A stretch of DNA of 64,000 nucleotides from Azospirillum sp. TSH64 (GTDB taxonomy: Bacteria > Pseudomonadota > Alphaproteobacteria > Azospirillales > Azospirillaceae), in contig NZ_LGQW01000015.1 of NCBI RefSeq assembly GCF_003116035.1, forward strand, positions 330,763-394,762, read 5' to 3'. The translations under genes were made by a program, and so were the position numbers. The notes beneath the pieces were generated by a model. That model searched no databases and had not been told where the DNA came from. It saw nothing but the letters and a program-made list of their open reading frames with translations. Positions 51,899-60,557 of this stretch are shown here, piece by piece. How positions within the stretch are numbered: position 1 is the stretch's first letter; the number at the start of each line of letters is the position of its first letter.

Positions 51899-52972
51899 TC
51901 ACCGCCGCAGCCGGCGTTCCAGCCACAGGCTGTAGCGCGACGCGATCACGCAGACCGTCAGGTAGATCAGCGACGCGAAGCCGAACGCCTCGTCGTAGAA
52001 TCCGAGCCAAGCCGGGTCCTTGGCGGCGGTGCGCGCAGTGTTCAGCAGGTCGAACAGGCCGATGACGATGATCAGCGTGGTGTCCTGGAACAGGCCGATC
52101 GCCAGGGTGACGATGGAGGGGATCACCGTCCTGAGCGCCTGCGGCAGGATCACCAGCCGCATCGATTGCCAATAGCCGAGCCCCAGCGCCTGGGCGGCTT
52201 CATACTGGCCCGCCGGGATCGACTGAAGGCCGGCCCGGACGATCTCGGCCAGATAGGCGGAGACGAACAGGACGATGGCGATCTGCGCCCGCAGCAGCTT
52301 GTCGATGGCGGCGCCGGCGGGCAGCATCAGCGGCAGCAGCAGGGTTGCGACATAGAGCACCGCGATCAGCGGCACGCCGCGCGTCACCTCGATGAACAGG
52401 ACGGCCAGCGTCCGCACCCCGCCCATGGAGCTGCGCCGGGCGAGCGCCAGCAGCACCGCCAGCGGGAAGGCGCCGACCAGCCCGACGACGGCGAGCAGCA
52501 GGCTGACCGGCAGGCCGCTCCAGCGCTCGGTCGGCACCGCCGGCCCGCCGGGCCCGCCGGTCAGCAGCAGCAGGGCGGCGGCCAGCCCGAAAAGCCAGAG
52601 CCACAGCGTCGCCCGCCGCCAGAACAGCGGCATGCCGCTGAGCCCGGCCAGCGCCAGCAGGATGGCGCCGGCCGCCGCAGGGCGCCACTGCCGGTCCTGG
52701 TCGTAGAAGCCGAACAGGATGTAGCGCAGCTTCTCGCCGATGAAGGCCCAGCAGGCGCCGGCCGCGTCGGCGCAGCGGTCGGCCGGCCCCACCCACACGG
52801 CATCCAGCAAGGTCCAGCGCAGCAGCGGCGGCACGGCCCAGCCGAGAAGGGCGAGGCAGCAGAGCGTCACCGCGGCATTCAGCGGCGTGCCGAACAGGCC
52901 GGCCCACAGGCGCTGCCAACGGGGCAACGGTGTGGCCAGCGGTGGGGCGCTTTGCAGGACGCCGTCGGTCAT
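51899..52972 (-). CDS. aapM: General L-amino-acid ABC transporter permease (AapM-like)
   Basis: This 357-residue permease is of the AapM/BztC type, with a long N-terminal half including ILFGFYDQDRQWRPAAAGAILL and the SGLPVSLLLAVVGLVGAFPLAVLLAL region. The core is VLFIEVTRGVPLIAVLYVATLLLPLMLP and EAAQALGLGYWQSMRLVILPQALRTVIPSIV. It overlaps aapQ by 4 bp. No ATPase (AapP) gene follows, so the ATPase must come from elsewhere. Confidence 0.9.
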   Translation of the reverse strand: MTDGVLQSAPPLATPLPRWQRLWAGLFGTPLNAAVTLCCLALLGWAVPPLLRWTLLDAVWVGPADRCADAAGACWAFIGEKLRYILFGFYDQDRQWRPAAAGAILLALAGLSGMPLFWRRATLWLWLFGLAAALLLLTGGPGGPAVPTERWSGLPVSLLLAVVGLVGAFPLAVLLALARRSSMGGVRTLAVLFIEVTRGVPLIAVLYVATLLLPLMLPAGAAIDKLLRAQIAIVLFVSAYLAEIVRAGLQSIPAGQYEAAQALGLGYWQSMRLVILPQALRTVIPSIVTLAIGLFQDTTLIIVIGLFDLLNTARTAAKDPAWLGFYDEAFGFASLIYLTVCVIASRYSLWLERRLRR

Positions 52973-54138
52973 CGCGCCCCCCTCGCCGCCAGCCGGCGGT
53001 TGTACAGGTTCATCGCCGCCGAGACCGCGAGGTTCACCGTCAGATAGGCGCCCATCATGATCGCCATGGTTTCCAGCACCTGCCCCGTCTGGTTGGCGCT
53101 GGTGTTGATGACGCTGACCAGATCGGGGAAGCCGATCGCGACGGCGAGGCTCGAATTCTTGGTCAGGTTGAGATAGCTGGAGGTCAGCAGCGGCACTATC
53201 ACCCGCATGGCCTGGGGCAGGACCACCAGCCGCATGATCCTGTGGCGCGGCAGGCCCAGCGCGCGGGCGGCCTCCCACTGTCCGGCCGGCACCGCCTGGA
53301 TGCCGCTGCGCACGATCTCCGCGATCATCGCCGCGGCGTTGACGACCAGCCCGACCAGCAAGGCGGAGAATTCCGGCGATACCGTCGTCCCGCCGCTGAA
53401 GTTGAAACCGGCAAGTTCAGGAAGCTCGACCTGCAACGGCACGCCCGACGCCAGCAGCAGCGCGACGGGCAGGCCGCATGTGGCCGCCGCGACCGACAGT
53501 CCGGACAGCGCATCCCGCCGCCCGAGGCGCCGGCGCAGAACGCTCCCGGCAAGGGCGAGCGCCAGCGCCAATGCGACGGCCGCGAGCAGCCATCCTCCCG
53601 CCCGTCCGTCGGCGAAGGCGGGCAGCTGGATGCCGCGGTTGCATAGGAACACGCCCGGCAGCGGGTTCAGCGCCTGGCGTGGGGAAGGCAGCGCCTGGAA
53701 GGTGGCGCTCCAGAAGAAGAGTTGCAGCAGCAGCGGCGTGCTGCGGACCAGTTCGACATAGCCCTGCACCAGCCCCGACAGCAGCGCGTTGCCGGACAGC
53801 CGCGCCACCCCCAGCAGCACGCCCAGGACGGTGGCGATCACGCAGCCAGCCACCGCGACCTTGACGGTGTTCAGCAGCCCGACCAGCAGGGCCAGCGCGT
53901 AGCTGTCCTGCGGCCGGTAGTCGAGCAGCGCCTCCCCGATCTCGAAGCCCGCCGGGCGGCCGAGGAAGGCGAAGCCCGGCGTGATGCCGAAGCGCTCCAT
54001 GTTCGCCAGCGTGTTGGAGCCGAGCAGGAAGCCGCCCAGCAGCACCAGCGCCAGGATCGCCGCCTGAAGGCCGCTGCGGCCACCCCACCAGAGGGTGACC
54101 GCAGCAATCGGATCGGAGCGCAAGGCACCGGGCGGCAT
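52969..54138 (-). CDS. aapQ: General L-amino-acid ABC transporter permease (AapQ-like)
   Basis: This 389-residue permease is of the AapQ/BztB type: NTLANMERFGITPGFAFLGRPAGFEIGE, GYVELVRSTPLLLQLFFW, a long loop with FLCNRGIQLP, and the coupling motif EAARALGLPRHRIMRLVVLPQAMRVIVPLL. The ATG at 54138 with GGTGAG upstream is chosen over a GTG at 54150 that overlaps the preceding stop. It pairs with AapM. Confidence 0.9.
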   Translation of the reverse strand: MPPGALRSDPIAAVTLWWGGRSGLQAAILALVLLGGFLLGSNTLANMERFGITPGFAFLGRPAGFEIGEALLDYRPQDSYALALLVGLLNTVKVAVAGCVIATVLGVLLGVARLSGNALLSGLVQGYVELVRSTPLLLQLFFWSATFQALPSPRQALNPLPGVFLCNRGIQLPAFADGRAGGWLLAAVALALALALAGSVLRRRLGRRDALSGLSVAAATCGLPVALLLASGVPLQVELPELAGFNFSGGTTVSPEFSALLVGLVVNAAAMIAEIVRSGIQAVPAGQWEAARALGLPRHRIMRLVVLPQAMRVIVPLLTSSYLNLTKNSSLAVAIGFPDLVSVINTSANQTGQVLETMAIMMGAYLTVNLAVSAAMNLYNRRLAARGAR

Positions 54139-54146
54139 GGGGTTGC

Positions 54147-55217
54147 TCACCGGAAGGGCGGGGCGTAGAGCAGGCCGCCCTGGGTCCACAGCTTGTTGAA
54201 GCCGCGGTCCAGCCCGACCTTGGTCGCCGGCCCGACGTTGCGCTCGAAGATCTCGCCGTAATTGCCCACGGTCTTGACGATGGTGTAGGCGAATTTCGGG
54301 TCGAGCTTGGCCGCTTCGCCCAGGCTGGGATCGACGCCCAGGAAACGGCGGACCGTCGGATCGGCGCTGGTCAGGAAGCTGTCGATGTTGGCCTGGGTGA
54401 TGCCCAGCTCCTCCGCCTGGATGGTGGCGTAGACCGCCCAGTTGACGATCTCCAGCCACTGGTCGTCGCCATAGCGGATGGCCGGGGCCAGCGGTTCCTT
54501 CGAGATGCGTTCGGGCAGCAGGACGTAATCGTCGGGCTTGGGCAGCTGGGTGCGGGTGATCGCCAGATCGGACGCGTCCTGGGTCAGCACGTCGCAGCGG
54601 CCGCTGGCGAAGGCCTTCTGGTTCTCGGCGGTTTCCTCGATCACCACCGGCTTGAAGGCGATCCTGTTCTGCCGGAAGAAGTCGGTGATGTTCAGCTCGC
54701 CGGTGGTGCCGGTCTGGACGCAGACGGTGGCGCCGTTCAGCTCCTTGCCCTTGCTCACCCCCAGCTTCTTCGGCACCAGCAGGCCCTGGCCGTCATAGAA
54801 GACCACCGGGCCGAAATGGAAGCCCAGCTTGGTGGCGCGGGTGAAGGTCTGGGTCACGCCCGACAGCAGGATGTCGAACTCGCCCGATTGCAGGGCCGGC
54901 AGGCGCTGCTGCGGCGAGGAGGAGACGAACTGCACCTTGTCCGGGTCGTTGAACACGGCGATGGACAGCGCCCGTCCGAAATCGACGAAGAAGCCCTGCC
55001 AGCGGCCGTTGCTGTCGGGGGCGAAAAAGCCCGGCTGGGTGCCGACACCGACCTTGATGCTGCCGCGCGCCTTGATCGCGTCCAGCGTCGGACCGGCTTT
55101 GGCGGCGCCGGTCAGGGCGAGGCCGATGGCGAGGCTGAGGGCGCCGGCGATCAGAAATCGCGGCGACAGGCCGCTTCGGGATGTTGGACGCGAAGGAGCC
55201 TGCGAAGGAGTGCGCAT
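54147..55217 (-). CDS. aapJ: General L-amino-acid ABC transporter binding protein (AapJ-like)
   Basis: This 356-residue binding protein has a signal peptide (FLIAGALSLAIGLALTGAAKA) and the AapJ features LDAIKARGSIKVGVGTQPGFFAPDSNGRWQGFFVDFGRALS and YRS-less ENQKAFASGRCDVLTQDASDLA. The ATG at 55217 follows GGGAA. Its sulfur-rich neighbourhood hints at a sulfur amino acid or another organosulfur ligand, which is inference. Confidence 0.88.
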   Translation of the reverse strand: MRTPSQAPSRPTSRSGLSPRFLIAGALSLAIGLALTGAAKAGPTLDAIKARGSIKVGVGTQPGFFAPDSNGRWQGFFVDFGRALSIAVFNDPDKVQFVSSSPQQRLPALQSGEFDILLSGVTQTFTRATKLGFHFGPVVFYDGQGLLVPKKLGVSKGKELNGATVCVQTGTTGELNITDFFRQNRIAFKPVVIEETAENQKAFASGRCDVLTQDASDLAITRTQLPKPDDYVLLPERISKEPLAPAIRYGDDQWLEIVNWAVYATIQAEELGITQANIDSFLTSADPTVRRFLGVDPSLGEAAKLDPKFAYTIVKTVGNYGEIFERNVGPATKVGLDRGFNKLWTQGGLLYAPPFR

Positions 55218-55589
55218 GGTGGTTTCCCGCAATGAGTTTGTTGTTTTGTGAAAGCAGCGGAGCGCCGCATCGAAAAGGCGCCCGACAGGCCCGATCCGGT
55301 CGCGGACCGGCGGTTGGCAGGGCAGCCGCGAAGGGGCAGCGCTTATTCCCTAATTAGCAGATAGGGAAAATGCCCTGTCAACGGTTTCGTGAAAATTTAC
55401 CAATCAACATATTAAAAATGTTCAAATAGAATTTTCTCGGCTCATAAATCCACAATTATGATAGACAATAAGAGTCTTCCGCGTAATGATCGGATGTGAA
55501 ACCGGGATGCCGCCTGGAGTTCCGTGACCCCGGCGGCCGTGCCAAGCCTCAAGCCCTAACCTCCCAAGTCATTGTACTGGAACGCTATC
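55218..55589. promoter_or_regulatory. 372-bp AT-rich divergent promoter region with inverted repeat
   Basis: The region separates the leftward aap genes from the rightward small ORF and oxygenase. The stretch at 55341-55500 is AT-rich. An inverted repeat TTCCCTA-N9-TAGGGAA at 55346-55368 has perfect 7-bp arms and the form of a LysR or dimeric-repressor site. No sigma-54 element was found here. Confidence 0.5.
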
Positions 55590-55781
55590 ATGGCCAATCC
55601 TCAGACGGCCCGCCGGGCCTCCGCCTCCGCAGCGTCCGAACAGACCATGGTCTGGATCCCGCTTCCGGAAGCCATGGGGATGTGTGCCGTGAATGACGGG
55701 CTGACGCCCGATGCGCCGGTCAGCCGGCTGTGGGCGCAGATGCGCGGCACCTGGCTGAAGGCGCGCAGCCGCACCGACTGA
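55590..55781 (+). CDS. Possible 63-residue small protein
   Basis: The short frame MANPQTARRASASAASEQTM followed by VWIPLPEAMGMCAVNDGLTPDAPVSRLWAQMRGTWLKARSRTD has good codon use and sits 86 bp before the oxygenase start. GGAA lies about 8 nt before the ATG. I do not recognise it and no motif is visible; it might be a small conserved leader-gene product of the oxygenase-metY operon. Confidence 0.4.
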   Translation: MANPQTARRASASAASEQTMVWIPLPEAMGMCAVNDGLTPDAPVSRLWAQMRGTWLKARSRTD

Positions 55782-55867
55782 GCGGCGCCGGCTTCCACAA
55801 AATCCGATTTCACATGTCGCTGCACGAAGCGGGCGTTCCCGAACGCATGTCCGCAAAGGAGAGTCCT

Positions 55868-56929
55868 GTGACCGCGCTTCCCTCTTCGGCCGAGCGGCCG
55901 CCACTGCCGTTTCTCGATCTCGCCCGCCTGGATGGCGCCGCGGCGGATCGCGCCCTGTTCCTGTCGGAGCTGCGGGCGGCGATCCGCCGCTTCGGCGCCT
56001 TCTATGTGACCGGCCACGGGGTCGATCCGGCCTTCATCGACTCCGTCTTCGACCTGTCGCGCGGCTTCTTCGCCTTGCCGGAGCAGGACAAGCTGTCCAT
56101 CGAGATGGTCAACTCGCCCCATTTCCGCGGCTACACCCGCGCCGGCTGGGAGCGCACGCGCGGTCTGGCCGACTGGCGCGAACAGCTGGACGTCGGCGCG
56201 GAGCGGCCGGCCTTGCCGTGGAGCCCGAACTCGCCGCCCTGGGTCCGCCTGCAAGGCCCCAACCAGTGGCCGGAGGCCCTTCCGGAGTTGCGCCCGGCGG
56301 TGCTGCGCCTCCAGGACCAGCTGACCGCGGTGTCGCGGCGGATCCTGTCGACGGTGGCGGTGGCCCTGCGCCTGCCGGAGGATGCCTTCGATCCGATCCT
56401 GACCGACCTGCCGACACAGCTCGTCAAGCTGATCCGCTATCCGGGCCATGACGCGGTTCCCGCCGACGATGCCACTGCCGACGATGCCGTGGGACAGGGC
56501 GTCGGCCCGCACAAAGACAGCGGCTTGCTGACGCTTGTTCTCCAGCACCGCCAGAGCGGATTGCAGATCGAAACCGACGGGGGCTGGGCCGATGTGCCGC
56601 CGGTCCCCGGCACCTTCGTCGTCAATGCCGGCGAATTGCTGGAACTGGCGACCGACGGCTATTTCCGCGCCGCCGTGCACCGGGTGGTGACGCCGCCGGC
56701 CGGGTTGGACCGGCTGTCGACCGCCTTCTTCCTGGGGGCCGGCCTGGATGTCCGGGTGCCGGTGCTGCCGCTGCCGGACGATCTCGCCGCCGAAGCGCGC
56801 GGTCCCGAGCGCGACCCGCTGAACCCGCTCTACAGCTCGGTCGGGGAGAACACGCTGAAAAGCCGCCTCCGCTCCCACCCCGACGTGGCCAGCCGCCATT
56901 ACGCCGATCTGGTCGGCGCCTCCACCTGA
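55868..56929 (+). CDS. Fe(II)/2-oxoglutarate-dependent oxygenase (isopenicillin N synthase family)
   Basis: This 353-residue non-heme iron oxygenase has the iron triad H215-x-D217 (GPHKDSG) and H271 (AAVHRVV), and the 2-oxoglutarate R282-x-S284 (DRLS). The N-terminal DIOX_N domain includes IRRFGAFYVTGHGVDPAFID. The GTG at 55868 has AAGGAG 7 nt upstream; ATGs at 55847 and 55814 are alternatives. It is 37 bp before metY, so it may oxygenate an organosulfur compound to release sulfite or sulfide; the substrate is unknown. Confidence 0.88.
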   Translation: MTALPSSAERPPLPFLDLARLDGAAADRALFLSELRAAIRRFGAFYVTGHGVDPAFIDSVFDLSRGFFALPEQDKLSIEMVNSPHFRGYTRAGWERTRGLADWREQLDVGAERPALPWSPNSPPWVRLQGPNQWPEALPELRPAVLRLQDQLTAVSRRILSTVAVALRLPEDAFDPILTDLPTQLVKLIRYPGHDAVPADDATADDAVGQGVGPHKDSGLLTLVLQHRQSGLQIETDGGWADVPPVPGTFVVNAGELLELATDGYFRAAVHRVVTPPAGLDRLSTAFFLGAGLDVRVPVLPLPDDLAAEARGPERDPLNPLYSSVGENTLKSRLRSHPDVASRHYADLVGAST

Positions 56930-56966
56930 CCGCCGATATCAAGAACCCAGAAAGAGGAACCGCCCG

Positions 56967-58262
56967 ATGACCGACCGCAAGCCGCACTTTGAAACCCTGG
57001 CCGTCCATGGCGGCGCCTTCCGAGCCGATCCAGTCACCGGTTCCGTCGCCGTGCCGATCCACCAGACGACCTCCTACCAGTTCCAGGACACCGCCCATGC
57101 CGAGCGCCTCTTCGCGCTTCAGGAACTGGGCCACATCTACACCCGCGTCACCAACCCGACGGTCGAGGTGCTGGAACAGCGGCTCGCCGTGCTGGAAGGC
57201 GGTGCGGCGGCGGTGGCGGTCGCGTCCGGACAGGCGGCGTCCTTCTATTCGGTGCTGAACCTGGCGCAGGCCGGCGACAACATCGTCACCTCCACCGACC
57301 TCTATGGCGGAACCTGGAACCTGTTCGCCAACACGCTGAAGCAGATCGGCATCGAGGCGCGCTTCGTCGATCCGGCCGACCCAGAGAATTTCCGCCGCGC
57401 CACCGACGAGCGCACCCGCGCCTATTATGCGGAGACGCTGCCGAACCCGAAGCTGAACGTCTTCCCGATCCGCGAGGTCGCCGACATCGGCCTGGAGCTG
57501 GGCGTGCCGCTGATCGTCGACAACACCGCGGCCCCGCTGACCGTGCGGCCCTTCGACCATGGCGCGGCGGTGACGATCTATTCGGCGACCAAATACATCG
57601 GCGGCCACGGCACCACCATCGGCGGCGTGCTGATCGACGGCGGCACCTTCCCGTGGGAGGCGCATGCCGCCCGCTTCCCGCTGCTGACCCAGCCCGACCC
57701 CAGCTATCATGGCGCGATCTGGACGGAGGCGGCCAAACCTCTCGGCCCCATCGCCTATGCGCTGCGCGCCCGCGTCACCCTGCTGCGCGACATCGGCGCC
57801 GCGCTTAGCCCGCAATCGGCCTTCCAGCTGATCCAAGGGCTGGAGACGCTGCCGCTGCGCATCCGCCAGCACAACGCGAACGCCGGCATCGTCGCGAACT
57901 ACCTCAAGACGCATGCCAAGGTCACGTCGGTGATCTTCCCCGGTTTGCAGGAGGGCGAGGCACGGCGGCGCGCCGACACCTACCTGAAGGGCGGCTATGG
58001 CGGGCTGGTCGGCTTCGAGTTGGCCGGCGGGGCGGAGGCGGGGCGGCGCTTCATCGACGCGCTGAAGCTGTTCTACCACGTCGCCAACATCGGCGACGCC
58101 CGGTCGCTGGCGATCCATCCGGCCACCACCACCCATTCCCAGCTGTCGCCGGAAGACCAGATCGCCACCGGCGTCACCCCCGGCTATGTCCGCCTGTCGG
58201 TCGGCATCGAGCATCCCGACGACATCATCGCCGACCTGGAGCAGGCGCTGGCGGAGGCGTAA
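56967..58262 (+). CDS. metY: O-acetylhomoserine sulfhydrylase (homocysteine synthase)
   Basis: This 431-residue PLP enzyme of the Cys/Met metabolism family starts HFETLAVHGGAFRADPVTGSVAVPI and carries the PLP lysine in IYSATKYIGGHGTTIGG. The long insert around LLTQPDPSYHGAIWTEAA is typical of MetY rather than MetB/MetZ. It makes homocysteine from O-acetylhomoserine and sulfide, allowing direct use of scavenged sulfur. A strong terminator follows 65 bp downstream. Confidence 0.93.
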   Translation: MTDRKPHFETLAVHGGAFRADPVTGSVAVPIHQTTSYQFQDTAHAERLFALQELGHIYTRVTNPTVEVLEQRLAVLEGGAAAVAVASGQAASFYSVLNLAQAGDNIVTSTDLYGGTWNLFANTLKQIGIEARFVDPADPENFRRATDERTRAYYAETLPNPKLNVFPIREVADIGLELGVPLIVDNTAAPLTVRPFDHGAAVTIYSATKYIGGHGTTIGGVLIDGGTFPWEAHAARFPLLTQPDPSYHGAIWTEAAKPLGPIAYALRARVTLLRDIGAALSPQSAFQLIQGLETLPLRIRQHNANAGIVANYLKTHAKVTSVIFPGLQEGEARRRADTYLKGGYGGLVGFELAGGAEAGRRFIDALKLFYHVANIGDARSLAIHPATTTHSQLSPEDQIATGVTPGYVRLSVGIEHPDDIIADLEQALAEA

Positions 58263-58326
58263 CACCCGCTGCCCATCGCCCAGCATCAGGCGGTAGCGGA
58301 CGCTCGCGGCCCGGTTCCTCACTGTG

Positions 58327-58371
58327 CGGCCGGCACCATCCCCTCGGCGGGATGTGCCGGCCGAATTTTTT
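58327..58371 (+). terminator. Intrinsic terminator after metY
   Basis: The stem CGGCCGGCAC (58327-58336) pairs with GTGCCGGCCG (58354-58363) and, past a one-base bulge, ATCCC pairs with GGGAT around a 6-nt loop. AATTTTTT follows directly. This is a classical rho-independent terminator for the oxygenase-metY operon and isolates the next operon. Confidence 0.93.
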
Positions 58372-58523
58372 AACAGATGTGCATATTTTGGTATGCGCAG
58401 TATCTCTACTGTGTAAGTATGATTTTAGAAAGAAAGAGCGATTCAAAGCGGTAATAGAAAGCTGTTCCGGAATCGCCGCTTCGCTCAATCCACATGATCG
58501 ACAGCCCCGGAGGGTTCTTTCCG
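58372..58523 (+). promoter_or_regulatory. Promoter region of the flavoprotein-ferredoxin-ssu operon
   Basis: This 152-bp stretch between the metY terminator and the flavoprotein start is AT-rich in its first half and must hold the operon promoter. TTGGTA (58388-58393) and the TAAGTATGATTTTA stretch are weak -35/-10 candidates. No sigma-54 element was found. GGAGGG (58509-58514) is the ribosome site. Confidence 0.4.
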
Positions 58524-60185
58524 ATGGCCACCGTGCCCGGCGCTCCTGTCAGTTCATCCGCCGCATCCCTCGACCTTGAGACCGACGTCCTGATACTGGG
58601 GGGCGGTCCCGCCGGTACCTGGGCCGCCATCGCCGCTGCAACCGGCGGTGCCCGCACCATTCTGGCCGACAAGGGCTTCTGCGGCACGTCCGGCGCCACC
58701 GCGGCGTCGGGGACCACGCTGTGGTATGTCGATCCCGATCCGGCCAAGCGCGCGGCGGCCAAGGCATCGCGCGAGGGGCTGGGCGGCCATCTGGCCGACC
58801 ATGGCTGGATGGACCGGGTGCTCGACCGCACCCATGCGGCGGTCGGCCAGCTCGCCGACTGGGGCTATCCCTTTCCACGCGACGCGGACGGGCGTGAGCG
58901 CCGCGTGTCGGTGCAGGGGCCGGAATATATGCGGCTGATGCGCCGCCGGGTGAAACAGGCGGGCGTGACGATCCTCGACCATTGCCCGGCGCTGGAGCTG
59001 CTGGTCGACGGCGGCGGCGCCGTGGCTGGTGCCGTCGGCGTGCAGCGGCAGAAGGGCGGGCGCTGGACCGTGCGGGCGAAGGCGGTGGTCATCGCCACCG
59101 GCGGCTGCGCCTTCCTCAGCAAGGCGCTGGGCTGCAACGTGCTGACCGGCGACGGCCTGCTGATGGCGGCGGAAGCCGGGGCCGACCTGTCAGGGATGGA
59201 GTTCTCCAACGCCTATGCCATCGCCCCGGCCTTCGGCTCGGTGACCAAGACGCTGCTCTACCAGTGGGCCAGCTTCACCCGTGCCGACGGCGAGCCCATT
59301 CCGGGGGCGGCTTCCAAGGGCGGCCGGTCCGTCATCGCGCGGGTGCTGGCGACCGAGCCGGTCTATGCCCGGCTCGACCGGGCAGAACCGGAGCTGTGGG
59401 CGGCGATGCGCCAGGCCCAGCCGAACTTCTTCCTGCCCTTCGACCGCGCCGGCATCGACCCCTTCACCCAGCGCTTCCCGGTGACCTTGCGGCTAGAGGG
59501 CACGGTGCGCGGCACCGGCGGCCTGCGGCTGGTGGACGGGACCTGCGCCACCGCCGTCCCCGGACTGTTCGCCGCCGGCGATGCCGCGACGCGCGAACCG
59601 ATCTGCGGCGGCTTCACCGGCGGCGGCAGCCACAACGCCGCCTGGGCGATGTCGAGCGGTCATTGGGCAGGGCTCGGGGCGGCCGATCATGCCCGTGCTT
59701 TGGGAAATGGAACCCGCACCCTGCGCCGGGCCGGCGGTGCCGGATTGCAGGACAGGCTGCGGGGCGGACATGGCGGGGTGATCGATGCCGGAGGTTTGAC
59801 CCGTGCCGTGCAGGCCGAGGTGTTCCCCTACGACATCAACTATTTCCGCACGGAAGAGGGGCTGACCGGCTCGCTCGGCCGGCTGGACCGGCTGTGGACC
59901 GATGCCGCCGGGGCGATGCCGGCCTCCGCCGACACCATCCTGCGCGTGCGGGAAGCGGCGGCGATGCTGGCGACCGCCCGCTGGATGTACCGTTCGGCGC
60001 TGGCCCGCACGGAATCGCGCGGCATGCATCGCCGGATCGACCATGCGGCCCTCGACCCGGCCCAGCACCATCTGCTGACGGTCGGCGGCCTGGACGAGGT
60101 GCATGTCTCGACCCGCCCTGCGCCGGTTCGCCTGGATCCGGTTCGCCTGGATCCGACCGAGGCCGGCCGGGAGTTGGCGGCATGA
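58524..60185 (+). CDS. FAD-dependent oxidoreductase, AprA/fumarate-reductase-like
   Basis: This 553-residue flavoprotein has an N-terminal FAD motif DVLILGGGPAGTWAAIAAA, then GFCGTSGATAASG, VVIATGGCAFLSKALG with NVLTGDGLLMAAEAGADLSGMEF, and the late PGLFAAGDAATREP. It resembles the large subunit of adenylylsulfate/fumarate reductases. The following 4 bp-overlapping ferredoxin gene repeats the AprA-AprB arrangement. With the ssu-type transporter downstream it may reduce or oxidise a sulfur compound. The ATG at 58524 with GGAGGG upstream is preferred to 58494. A 15-bp in-frame tandem repeat (PVRLDPVRLDP) lies near the C-terminus. Confidence 0.83.
   Translation: MATVPGAPVSSSAASLDLETDVLILGGGPAGTWAAIAAATGGARTILADKGFCGTSGATAASGTTLWYVDPDPAKRAAAKASREGLGGHLADHGWMDRVLDRTHAAVGQLADWGYPFPRDADGRERRVSVQGPEYMRLMRRRVKQAGVTILDHCPALELLVDGGGAVAGAVGVQRQKGGRWTVRAKAVVIATGGCAFLSKALGCNVLTGDGLLMAAEAGADLSGMEFSNAYAIAPAFGSVTKTLLYQWASFTRADGEPIPGAASKGGRSVIARVLATEPVYARLDRAEPELWAAMRQAQPNFFLPFDRAGIDPFTQRFPVTLRLEGTVRGTGGLRLVDGTCATAVPGLFAAGDAATREPICGGFTGGGSHNAAWAMSSGHWAGLGAADHARALGNGTRTLRRAGGAGLQDRLRGGHGGVIDAGGLTRAVQAEVFPYDINYFRTEEGLTGSLGRLDRLWTDAAGAMPASADTILRVREAAAMLATARWMYRSALARTESRGMHRRIDHAALDPAQHHLLTVGGLDEVHVSTRPAPVRLDPVRLDPTEAGRELAA
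60124..60153 (+). repeat. 15-bp perfect tandem duplication inside the flavoprotein gene
   Basis: CGGTTCGCCTGGATC occurs twice in tandem (60124-60138, 60139-60153), duplicating five codons near the 3' end and leaving the frame intact. Confidence 0.85.
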
Positions 60186-60523
60186 TCGAGCTGATCAGCC
60201 CGGCCCGCTGCACCGGCTGCAACATCTGCGTCTCCGTCTGCCCGATGGACGTTTTCCAGCCGGCCGGCAGCGGCCGGGCCGACGGGACCGCCCCCGTCAT
60301 CGCCCGGCAGTCCGATTGCCAGACCTGCTTCCTGTGCGAAGCCCACTGCCCGGACGACGCCCTCTATGTCGCTCCCGATGCCGAAACGGTGACGGGGATC
60401 GCCGAGGACGCGGTCGCCGCCGCCGGCCTGTTCGGCAGCTACCGCCGCGCCATCGGCTGGACTGCCGCCCATCGCGAGAACCGTTCCGCCGACCAGACCT
60501 TCCGGCTGCTGGCGCCGCATTGA
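60182..60523 (+). CDS. Two-cluster [4Fe-4S] ferredoxin, AprB-like
   Basis: This 113-residue protein has two CxxCxxCxxxCP motifs: CTGCNICVSVCP and CQTCFLCEAHCP, enough for two [4Fe-4S] clusters. The C-terminal ~45 residues (FGSYRRAIGWTAAHRE) resemble the tail by which AprB wraps its partner. It overlaps the flavoprotein gene by 4 bp and is presumably its electron-transfer subunit. Confidence 0.9.
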   Translation: MIELISPARCTGCNICVSVCPMDVFQPAGSGRADGTAPVIARQSDCQTCFLCEAHCPDDALYVAPDAETVTGIAEDAVAAAGLFGSYRRAIGWTAAHRENRSADQTFRLLAPH

Positions 60524-60557
60524 GCGCCCGGCCGCATCCGACAGGAGCCTTTCGATC

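Noticed and set aside
55490-55530. Possible sigma-54 element near the oxygenase promoter (TTGGCACGG on the minus strand near 55540)
   Set aside because: The -12 TTGC half is absent at the right spacing.
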